Shown here: positions 1-5,806 of the stretch, piece by piece
Layout of the letters: each line of letters opens with the position of its first letter
Position numbering within the stretch: position 1 is the stretch's first letter
Assembly (NCBI GenBank): GCA_049600855.1
Contig: JBMYQA010000121.1
Span: 1 to 15,971 of the forward strand
Direction: 5' to 3'
DNA length: 15,971 bases
From: JBMYQA01 sp049600855
GTDB lineage: Bacteria; Bacteroidota; Bacteroidia; Cytophagales; Flammeovirgaceae
Made by a program: the position numbers and the translations under genes
The notes under the pieces: generated by a model
What the model saw: the letters and a program-made list of their open reading frames with translations, nothing else
What the model was told of the DNA's origin: nothing
Databases searched by the model: none

Positions 1-18
1 TAGTATTTACAACAGTAG

Positions 19-50
19 AAAAGCCAAGCTCGTTGCTTGGTTTTTTCTTT
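19..50 (+). terminator. Rho-independent terminator, possibly bidirectional
   Basis: A stem of CCAAGC (24-29) with GCTTGG (35-40) extends outward through A-U pairs and is followed on the plus strand by a T tract at 41-50. It probably ends a plus-strand gene lying left of the window. The A's at 19-22 give a short U tract on the minus strand as well, so it may also end the transcript of the lipoprotein gene that stops at 68. Confidence 0.7.
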
Positions 51-67
51 TGATCTACAGGAAAATC

Positions 68-547
68 CTATTTTGAAGCCGCAAAATACACAGCAGATCG
101 CATGACTTCTTTTCCCTCCTCTACGCCTTTCACCCTAGTAGTCAATTCATTTTTATTGGTTAACGAATAGCGAATTTGCTGGGGAAAGTCATGTTGAAGG
201 TTTTCGAAGGTAAAACTACGCTCACCAAGCGCTGTTAACTTAAAAGAAATGGTTTGCCCTCCATTTTGGCTCGGAACCGTAGCTTGAAAGACTAAGGTAT
301 CATTTAGAACAGCAATGCTTAGGTTTTCTTCAAACTTCACCTGTCCATTCGCAGTGATGCTTCCATATCCTATATATTTCTCACCAATGCGTTGCCATTT
401 TTCCGCATACACCTTGTCGCCTTTTGTATACGCCCAATTCCCCACTAGCCAATGTATCGCTTGAAATTGTTGTGCTGGTGTTTTTGTAGCATCAACGGAA
501 CACGCACAAGTAATCCCAAAAATAAGCAGTACAAAAAGCGATCTCAT
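68..547 (-). CDS. DUF6265-family probable lipoprotein
   Basis: This is a 159-residue exported protein with no known activity. It has a short basic N-terminus, a hydrophobic stretch (residues 4-13) and cysteines at 14 and 16. That fits a signal peptide ending in a non-canonical lipobox, so lipid anchoring is likely but not certain. After it, the motif WLVGNW (about residues 33-38) and the following beta-rich sequence match the DUF6265 family, small periplasmic or outer-membrane-associated proteins frequent in Bacteroidota. The ATG lies 27 bp after the stop of the ABC ATPase gene, and no terminator is visible between them, so the two are probably cotranscribed. I do not know its ligand or partner. 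The family assignment rests on motif recognition and overall length. Confidence 0.75.
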   Translation of the reverse strand: MRSLFVLLIFGITCACSVDATKTPAQQFQAIHWLVGNWAYTKGDKVYAEKWQRIGEKYIGYGSITANGQVKFEENLSIAVLNDTLVFQATVPSQNGGQTISFKLTALGERSFTFENLQHDFPQQIRYSLTNKNELTTRVKGVEEGKEVMRSAVYFAASK

Positions 548-574
548 AAGCTACAACAAGTTGAAGGCTTTCGG

Positions 575-1288
575 TTATTGCATTTCTTCCTTTGCTCTAC
601 GGATATTGTCATTGTAGATATCTGTCTCAATCAATCCATCGCGTAGTCGGATGATGCGGTGTGCATATTGGGCAATGTCTTCTTCGTGCGTTACCATAAT
701 GATGGTGTTTCCAGCATCATGCAATTGCTCGAATAAATCCATGATTTCATAAGAAGTTTTGGTATCGAGATTACCAGTAGGTTCATCGGCCAAGATGATA
801 CTTGGATCGTTTACTAAGGCACGGGCAATGGCTACACGCTGTCGTTGACCACCCGAAAGCTCATTGGGTTTGTGTTTGTAACGATTCCCCAAACCAACAC
901 TCTCTAAAGCTGCAAGTGCTCTCTCTTCTCGCTCAGACTTGCTAAAACCTGCATAAACCAATGGTAAGGCCACATTTTCTAGCGAGGATGAACGCGGAAG
1001 TAAGTTAAAGGTCTGAAATACAAATCCAATCTCTTTATTACGAATTTCAGCCAACTGATTTTCACTCATGGAACTCACGTCTTGACCATTGAGGTGATAC
1101 TGTCCTTCTGTAGGTGTATCTAAGCATCCAACAATATTCATTAACGTAGACTTTCCCGAACCTGAAGGTCCCATAAATGCTACGTATTCGCCTTGTTTAA
1201 TGGAAATGGAAATGGACTTTAAAGCTTTAATTAGCTCGGTTCCCATCACATAATGCTTCGCTATCTCTGTTGTTTGGATGATATTCAT
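575..1288 (-). CDS. ABC transporter ATP-binding protein, MacB/LolD type
   Basis: This 237-residue cytoplasmic ATPase would power a membrane permease. All core motifs are present: Walker A GPSGSGKS (40-47), Q-loop Gln92, signature LSGGQ (144-148), Walker B ILADEP with Glu169, and switch His201. The FNLLPRSS stretch and the IPRN-type spacing are typical of the MacB/LolD/FtsE branch, which drives lipoprotein release, peptide or macrolide export, or mechanotransmission rather than solute uptake. No permease gene lies beside it. The downstream partner is a DUF6265 lipoprotein gene 27 bp away, and the gene upstream is shut off by a terminator at 1334-1365. The permease must therefore be encoded elsewhere or the ATPase is shared. 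The substrate cannot be predicted. The ATG start is supported by the usual N-terminal length before Walker A. Confidence 0.9.
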   Translation of the reverse strand: MNIIQTTEIAKHYVMGTELIKALKSISISIKQGEYVAFMGPSGSGKSTLMNIVGCLDTPTEGQYHLNGQDVSSMSENQLAEIRNKEIGFVFQTFNLLPRSSSLENVALPLVYAGFSKSEREERALAALESVGLGNRYKHKPNELSGGQRQRVAIARALVNDPSIILADEPTGNLDTKTSYEIMDLFEQLHDAGNTIIMVTHEEDIAQYAHRIIRLRDGLIETDIYNDNIRRAKEEMQ

Positions 1289-1333
1289 AATACTGCGTTT
1301 TTGTTTTCAGAAGTTTGGGATAAACATTTGCTC

Positions 1334-1365
1334 AAAAAAAAGTTGGGCATTTCGCCCAACAAAAA
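1334..1365 (-). terminator. Rho-independent terminator after the amidotransferase-like gene
   Basis: A perfect 7-bp stem, GTTGGGC (1342-1348) with GCCCAAC (1354-1360) and a 5-nt loop, is followed on the minus strand by eight U's (complement of 1334-1341). It lies about 75 bp past the stop of the gene ending at 1439. It isolates that gene from the ABC ATPase gene, which must then have its own promoter between about 1289 and 1333. Confidence 0.85.
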
Positions 1366-1438
1366 TAGGTAAGATCGTAGTACTTGCTAGTCCGCTCATC
1401 AAAAAAATACTTAATTAGGCGGTTACGCGATCTACAAC

Positions 1439-2701
1439 TCAAGTTTTTTGTTTTTTCTTCTTCGCAGCAGGGAATAAGATGTTATTTAAGATTAAGCGGT
1501 AACCAGGAGATTGCGGATGCAGGTTCAAGTCTGTGGGTTCTTCTCCTACATAATGACGATAATCTTCAGGATCGTGCCCGCCATAAAACGTCCACGTGCC
1601 TTTCCCAAACGTACCGTGTATGTATCTTGCCTCATTAGCCTGTTTCGTTTCGCCCATAATGACCACATCCGATTTGATCAAATGCTGCTTAAAAGCAGTA
1701 GTTTGTCCCATAAACCCTTTCACCAGTTGTAAATGATTTTGGGTAAGCATGGTCGGAATCGGATCCCACTTTGCAGAGAATTGAAACAACTTAAAGAAAT
1801 CATTTGTTTCATTTAAACCGCGTTCGCGATATTGATTATCAATGTTGGAATACTCGTACTTGTAAGGATCCATCTCTAATCGGAAGTTTTGGAAGGCGAA
1901 CGTTTTGGTAAAGTCTAACTTCCGTTGCGATTGCGGATCAGCAGGATCGCCATCATACATGTGTTCACAAATATCTAGCCCTTCCGCAGCTAAGGCGATG
2001 TCATACGTATCGGTTGCTGAGCACATGGCAAATAAAAATCCTCCACCTGCCGTAAAATCACGAATTTTCTTAACGACACCTAGCTTAAGCTGAGACACTT
2101 TCTGGAAACCATGTTTACGTGCCGATTCTTCAAACTCGCGTTGTTGTTTTTGATACCAAGGTTCATTTCGATAGCTAAGGTAGAATTTTCCATATTGGCC
2201 TGTAAAATCCTCATGATGCAAGTGCAACCAATCGTATTTGGGAAGATTTCCCAACATCACTTCATCGTCAAACACAACTTCATAAGGAATTTCGGCATAA
2301 GTGAGCACTAAAGTCACCGCATCATCCCAAGGTTGTTTCGATTTGGGAGAATATACAGCAATTTTAGGAGCCACTTCCAGTTTCATTACGTCCATATTGG
2401 CCTCAGGGCTGGCAATTTGTTGTTTAATCCCTACTGCTTCAGCATCGGAAATCACTTGATAGGAAACGCCACGTATGCGTAACTCTTCTTCAAAAACTGG
2501 AAAGTGTTTAAATAAAAAGCTGCCTCCTCTGTAGTTCAATAACCATTCAGCTTCAATATCTTGCTTCAATACCCAATACGTCACGCCATATGCTTTGAGG
2601 TGATTGGCTTGGGTTTCATCCATGTGGATTAGAATGTAGTTCGCCTTGCTGGTCAATGTGGCTAACAGTAGGCATACTGTGAGTATGATGGATTTTTTCA
2701 T
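1439..2701 (-). CDS. Secreted amidotransferase-like protein ('asparagine synthetase B' by label)
   Basis: This is a 420-residue protein with a clear Sec signal peptide (residues 1 to about 20, ending SKA). It matches a conserved Bacteroidota family that databases often call asparagine synthetase B. The sequence does not support that name. There is no Cys2 glutaminase nucleophile at the mature N-terminus and no SGGxDS ATP-pyrophosphatase motif, and the protein is exported. It instead looks like a class-I glutamine-amidotransferase or ThuA-type fold: a strand then GGGFLFAMCSATD (219-231), where Cys227 sits in a nucleophile-elbow-like turn, and a late GGHDPED motif (374-380). Other visible blocks are YDWLHLHHEDF (156-166) and a Lys-rich tail (414-419). 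It is monocistronic, with a terminator downstream. The real reaction is unknown. An envelope location is likely. Confidence 0.75.
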   Translation of the reverse strand: MKKSIILTVCLLLATLTSKANYILIHMDETQANHLKAYGVTYWVLKQDIEAEWLLNYRGGSFLFKHFPVFEEELRIRGVSYQVISDAEAVGIKQQIASPEANMDVMKLEVAPKIAVYSPKSKQPWDDAVTLVLTYAEIPYEVVFDDEVMLGNLPKYDWLHLHHEDFTGQYGKFYLSYRNEPWYQKQQREFEESARKHGFQKVSQLKLGVVKKIRDFTAGGGFLFAMCSATDTYDIALAAEGLDICEHMYDGDPADPQSQRKLDFTKTFAFQNFRLEMDPYKYEYSNIDNQYRERGLNETNDFFKLFQFSAKWDPIPTMLTQNHLQLVKGFMGQTTAFKQHLIKSDVVIMGETKQANEARYIHGTFGKGTWTFYGGHDPEDYRHYVGEEPTDLNLHPQSPGYRLILNNILFPAAKKKKQKT

Positions 2702-2780
2702 GAATTATCAGGTTAGTAAAGATGCGGAACTTGATCTAATTATTAAACGTCAATAGACAGATGCTTGTTCGCTGAACTTG

Positions 2781-3060
2781 AGTTTAGATTAGAGCATGTT
2801 TGCACAAGGTTTTTAGACCTTTTATTAGCAATTAGCACTTTGTCATTTCGACCAGCGGGAGAAATCTACGTACCCATTAAAATACGAAACCATGTGCCAA
2901 AATAAGCCAAATGAGTTTGTTTAGCCACTTGACACTTAGATGTCTCCTTACGTCGACATGACAGAAAAGTCCTTTTCTCGCAAAATAGCAAGTATTTTTT
3001 TACAAAATGAGAATTGCTGATCTTTTATAGAAACTATTTGAACATGCTCTTAATATTAAA
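2781..3060. repeat. Nested inverted-repeat (MITE/REP-like) element
   Basis: This gene-free stretch is built from two nested inverted repeats. The outer pair is AGAGCATGTT (2791-2800) with AACATGCTCT (3041-3050), and the similarity continues into the TTTA-ATTA flanks. The inner pair is 2841-2868 (TGTCATTTCGACC start) with 2937-2963 (ending CGTCGACATGACA), arms of about 27 nt with a few mismatches and one indel. The inner arms match the GTCATTTCGA...GAGAAATCT palindromes that are dispersed in many Bacteroidota genomes. No ORF lies inside, so if it is mobile it must depend on a transposase in trans. The remainder of 2702-3129 shows nothing else recognisable. Confidence 0.65.
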
Positions 3061-3129
3061 GTTAGCCACTAATTTTAATATGTGCTATAAGGATGTGATA
3101 AATAAGGAATCTTTAACATGAATGGTTTA

Positions 3130-3588
3130 CTACACAAGCAAAGTAAAAGAAGCTTTCAGTCCAACGCAGAAGTCTCGTGGAAGCTGATCTACACCAAAAA
3201 TAGCCCGTGCATGCGTACCTTTATCGCCCAATACCTGAACAAATAAATCGGAGGCTCCATTAACCACTTTCGGTGATTCATCCCAACCTTGAGCGGCTTG
3301 ATAATAGGCTTCAATTTCATTCAAACCTTCCACTCGATCAAAGCCGATTTTTGTTTCGATTTGGGCAATCACATTTAACGCGCACAGCTGCATCGCCTCA
3401 TACCCTTCTGCTGTAGTTAATGCATCGCCTAACCGACCTTGGAAACGAAACGCTCCATTAAAGATGGGAAATTGGATGGCTACATAGGCAATGTGACCAC
3501 GGACATTGACCGACACATAATTGCCGCCTGGTGTGGAAACTTCAGGCCATGCTAAGCCGATTTCATGCACTTTTTTAACGATGTCCAT
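3130..3588 (-). CDS. RidA/YjgF-family protein (YjgF-like 1 subgroup)
   Basis: This 152-residue cytoplasmic protein belongs to the Rid (YjgF/YER057c/UK114) superfamily. Characterised RidA members form trimers and hydrolyse reactive enamine/imine intermediates released by PLP enzymes. Visible hallmarks are the N-terminal GGNYVSVNVRGHIAYVA block (21-37), FRFQGRLG (47-54), and the C-terminal ARAIFGVDQLPR (127-138) carrying the arginine (Arg128) that aligns with the catalytic Arg105 of RidA. The acidic residue of the usual VE(I/L)E(A/V) strand appears to be replaced by Gly143 in VGLKASF, so deaminase activity should not be assumed. The subgroup is often labelled only 'RidA family'. Its ATG overlaps the end of the upstream CWC-type gene by 14 bp, which implies translational coupling. 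Confidence 0.88.
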   Translation of the reverse strand: MDIVKKVHEIGLAWPEVSTPGGNYVSVNVRGHIAYVAIQFPIFNGAFRFQGRLGDALTTAEGYEAMQLCALNVIAQIETKIGFDRVEGLNEIEAYYQAAQGWDESPKVVNGASDLFVQVLGDKGTHARAIFGVDQLPRDFCVGLKASFTLLV

Positions 3589-3808
3589 TAGTTTGGGTAG
3601 TTGGTAGTTCTTTGGTTTGCTTTACTTGTTGCTCCAATTCTTCTAAACAAACCCGACATAAACAATCTGAGTGAGCAGATTTTTGAAGCAATTCTTTCGC
3701 TTGAGGACTCAACACAATCCCATAGCATTGGCATTGCGTGATATCATTCGCATTACACTCAAAGATGCGGTGACAGTTTGCACATTTTTTTGTAATCAAA
3801 TCAAGCAT
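3575..3808 (-). CDS. Small cysteine-rich CWC-family protein
   Basis: This 77-residue protein has eight cysteines (9, 12, 18, 26, 28, 49, 51, 54) arranged C-x2-C-x5-C-x7-C-x-C near the N-terminus and C-x-C-x2-C near the C-terminus. That pattern, with FECNAND after the first pair, matches the Cys_rich_CWC family, thought to bind zinc; here the CWC triplet reads CQC. A TTG two codons earlier would also be in frame (3812-3814), but the ATG at 3806-3808 is preferred and leaves MLDLITKKC at the start. The polar tail (55-77) lacks cysteines. The gene overlaps the RidA-family start by 14 bp, so the two are probably one unit. The function is unknown; metal binding is inferred from the cysteine pattern. 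Confidence 0.75.
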   Translation of the reverse strand: MLDLITKKCANCHRIFECNANDITQCQCYGIVLSPQAKELLQKSAHSDCLCRVCLEELEQQVKQTKELPTTQTNGHR

Positions 3809-3871
3809 AGCCAAGGTTATAAACTAATGAGGACTAATCCAATTCATCTTTCACTAAACTGAGTGATGTAC

Positions 3872-4312
3872 TTATCTTAAATCTTTCAAAAAACAAACGA
3901 CACGATTCATTTCCTGAAAACCTGACTTTTTATGAAAGCTAATACTCGGCTGATTATCTAATTCAGCATCGGAGCCTATTTGGTTACAGCCCATCGATTT
4001 GCCCCACCCACATCCAAGTTCAATTAACTGTTGCCCTAAACCGTGCTTCCTGAACTGCTCATTCACATAAATGCCTTCCACAAAAGCTACAGGTGAAGAA
4101 TTAGCGCCTTCAACATACTCTTTCCGAACAGATAACTGAATGAAAGCAATGTACATTTCATCTTCCTTTGCTAAGAAGCAGGTTTCATCAACAGTAGTTA
4201 AAATTCGTTGGCAATTTTCATACTCTTCTTTTAGAGAGCAATCGGGCCAAAGCGCTAACATTAACTTAGTAAGTGCATATAAATTGTGTGAGTTTATCTC
4301 TTCAAAAGTCAT
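3872..4312 (-). CDS. GNAT acetyltransferase, AAC(6')-Iy/Iaa-like
   Basis: This 146-residue GNAT enzyme would transfer acetyl from acetyl-CoA to an amine. The pattern is not generic GNAT but follows the chromosomal aminoglycoside 6'-N-acetyltransferases of enterics: an N-terminal LWPD (21-24), then REYV-like KEYVEG (65-69 region), NSSPVAFVEGIYV (71-83), the acetyl-CoA loop RKHGLG (88-93), WGKSMGC (103-109), SDAE (114-117) and a final GF-x-E-x-x-RVVCF (131-141). From memory these line up block by block with the Salmonella AAC(6')-Iy/Iaa sequence. Whether the natural substrate is an aminoglycoside or some other amine is unknown; many chromosomal homologs are cryptic. It is flanked by 62-84 bp gaps, so it may be independent. 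Confidence 0.82.
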   Translation of the reverse strand: MTFEEINSHNLYALTKLMLALWPDCSLKEEYENCQRILTTVDETCFLAKEDEMYIAFIQLSVRKEYVEGANSSPVAFVEGIYVNEQFRKHGLGQQLIELGCGWGKSMGCNQIGSDAELDNQPSISFHKKSGFQEMNRVVCFLKDLR

Positions 4313-4396
4313 AGGAATAAATGATCGTTCTATTAGTTCTAAACGTATTTAGCTCAAATTGTTTATTAAATTCTCTGTAATTAACCTATTTTCATG

Positions 4397-4945
4397 CTAC
4401 GATTTTACGACATATGTTTTCGCTACCCGATCGTGTAATGCTTGTTTTTTCTGATCAAAAATGATCATGAGGTAACCAATTCCTAGTGCGAGGCTTGAGA
4501 GAATTGTACTAAAATATCGAATAACAGCTTGCCTAAATGATAATCGCCTTCCATCTTCATAAATTACTCGCAATCCGAATATTGCTTTCCCTATAGTACC
4601 TTGTTTAACAGAGCTTTCTAATAAGGTTTTATAAAAAAAGTCAAAACTCCATATAATGGGATAGTACATCAGATGTGGATCATCGTCTAAATCTAACTGA
4701 AAAATTATAAAATGTAAAAAACATCCTAACAATATCGCAATTCCATAATCAATTAAAAAAGCACGGAATCGAATTCCAAAGCCTGCATAATGGTATGATC
4801 CATGGAATACATAAGTTGGTAACTTTGCGGCGTTTAATGTACCCTTTTTCTCTTTTTTAGGCTTAGAAGTAATCTTTTTCTCTTCTTTCGGTTCTTCCTC
4901 CAACTCACCATCCAAATAGAAATCTTGGAAACCTAAATCACTCAT
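4397..4945 (-). CDS. RDD-family membrane protein
   Basis: This 182-residue inner-membrane protein starts with a charged, Lys/Glu-rich cytoplasmic segment (residues 1-40) and continues with an RDD domain. The domain shows RFRAFLIDY (59-67), holding the first Arg and Asp, hydrophobic segments at about 62-82, 93-106 and 143-163, the QGTIGKAIFGLRV loop (115-127) and the closing QALHDRVAKTYVV (168-180). These are standard RDD features. Some members have been linked to ion or proton exchange, but most are unassigned and no transport partner is seen here. The acidic/basic N-terminal extension is longer than in minimal RDD proteins. A hairpin-forming segment lies upstream at 5014-5057. Confidence 0.88.
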   Translation of the reverse strand: MSDLGFQDFYLDGELEEEPKEEKKITSKPKKEKKGTLNAAKLPTYVFHGSYHYAGFGIRFRAFLIDYGIAILLGCFLHFIIFQLDLDDDPHLMYYPIIWSFDFFYKTLLESSVKQGTIGKAIFGLRVIYEDGRRLSFRQAVIRYFSTILSSLALGIGYLMIIFDQKKQALHDRVAKTYVVKS

Positions 4946-5013
4946 ATGTTTATTTGTTGTGTGATGAAAAAAAGTGTTGTGTTAATAGTGTTTATACAAA
5001 GTTGTCGCTTTAC

Positions 5014-5057
5014 TCCATAAGCTATTTATGGACTCACAAACTTGTAAGTCCATAAAT
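5014..5057. other. Overlapping, mutually exclusive hairpins
   Basis: Three copies of a TCCATAA/TTATGGA element lie in a row. An 11-bp perfect stem pairs 5024-5034 with 5047-5057. An alternative 7-bp stem pairs 5014-5020 with 5026-5032 and uses the same middle segment. It lies between the end of the GNAT gene (5120) and the start of the RDD gene (4945). Neither side has a U tract, so a simple intrinsic terminator is not supported. Confidence 0.5.
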
Positions 5058-5119
5058 TAACCTGATTATACGTGTGAATTAGGGTAAGTCTCTGATAAAT
5101 GGCAGTTCCACCAAAAAGT

Positions 5120-5575
5120 TTATTTCAACCACTCATACAGGTCGTAATGTTCGCGTGTCATGCCCACTGCTTCATACGCTTTTTGCGCGTTTATATTCTC
5201 TTTTTCTACATATAATCGGATGCCCTTTAAATGCTCATCGGCTTCCACTTGTTGTTTAAAAAAGGCATAGAGTTGTTTAAATATTCCTTTACCTCTGTGT
5301 TCGGCTACTACATATAACGAATGTATCCATAGCACGTCTCCATTTCGCCAATCACTCCATTCGGTTAGCATTAGCAGACATGCAATCACGTTACCTTCAT
5401 ACTCCACCACCCAATAAGTACCTTTAGCTGGTTCATCAAACAAGCGTTGCACGCCTTTGGTTAAGGTAGCCTGATCTAAACCCAAATCTTCGGTTTCCTG
5501 AGCCATTCTTACTTGAAAATCAACAATTACATCACGTTCAGTAGCAACTGCTTTTCTAATCTTCATTTCTTCCAT
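5120..5575 (-). CDS. GNAT-family N-acetyltransferase
   Basis: This 151-residue acetyl-CoA-dependent acetyltransferase has unknown substrate. The GNAT core is clear: an N-terminal IRKA strand, WVVEYEGNVIACLLM (55-69), WIHSLYV (83-89) leading into the acetyl-CoA pyrophosphate-binding HRGKGI (93-98), and motif B ENINAQKAYEAVGM (126-139), where Asn and Tyr are typical of the fold. The sequence resembles a widespread subgroup with WxxS(V/L)YV...RGKG(I/V)F. ATG at 5573-5575 is used; a second ATG three codons inside (M4) would give almost the same protein. The gene is divergent from the TPR/ankyrin gene, with 231 bp between them. Confidence 0.88.
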   Translation of the reverse strand: MEEMKIRKAVATERDVIVDFQVRMAQETEDLGLDQATLTKGVQRLFDEPAKGTYWVVEYEGNVIACLLMLTEWSDWRNGDVLWIHSLYVVAEHRGKGIFKQLYAFFKQQVEADEHLKGIRLYVEKENINAQKAYEAVGMTREHYDLYEWLK

Positions 5576-5623
5576 AGCTTATTCAATTTGATAATGTATA
5601 CTTAAAATCGCGAACAAAAAGTT

Positions 5624-5652
5624 AAAGATTAAGGGAATACGGCAAATTTCAA
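5624..5652 (-). promoter_or_regulatory. Candidate Bacteroidota promoter for the GNAT gene
   Basis: On the minus strand a TTG (complement of 5650-5652) is followed after 18 bp by TAATCTTT (complement of 5624-5631). This fits the -33/-7 pattern TTG-N17-23-TAnnTTTG except for the last base, which is A instead of G. It would start transcription about 40-50 bp before the GNAT start codon. Confidence 0.3.
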
Positions 5653-5806
5653 ATTTCTTTGTAAAAGAGTTTTTTGAACGCCTTAAGCTTCTGTAGTAGG
5701 AATAAAGTCCAATGCACTTAAAACAAGTACTACTTCAGCGCAATACCACATATTGATTGCATATAAACAAATCAGACTTCATCCAATTGATTGAACGATT
5801 ACGCTT

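Noticed and set aside
1439..2701. True asparagine synthetase (AsnB)
   Set aside because: There is no N-terminal Cys nucleophile and no SGGxDS ATP-binding motif, the length is 420 instead of over 500 residues, and a signal peptide is present.
2702..3129. CRISPR-like or tandem direct repeats in the gene-free region
   Set aside because: Only inverted repeats and a single 9-bp direct match (TTAGCCACT at 2921 and 3062) are seen; there are no regularly spaced repeats.
3812..3814. TTG start for the CWC-type gene
   Set aside because: An ATG two codons downstream gives the same domain, and there is no ribosome-binding feature favouring TTG.
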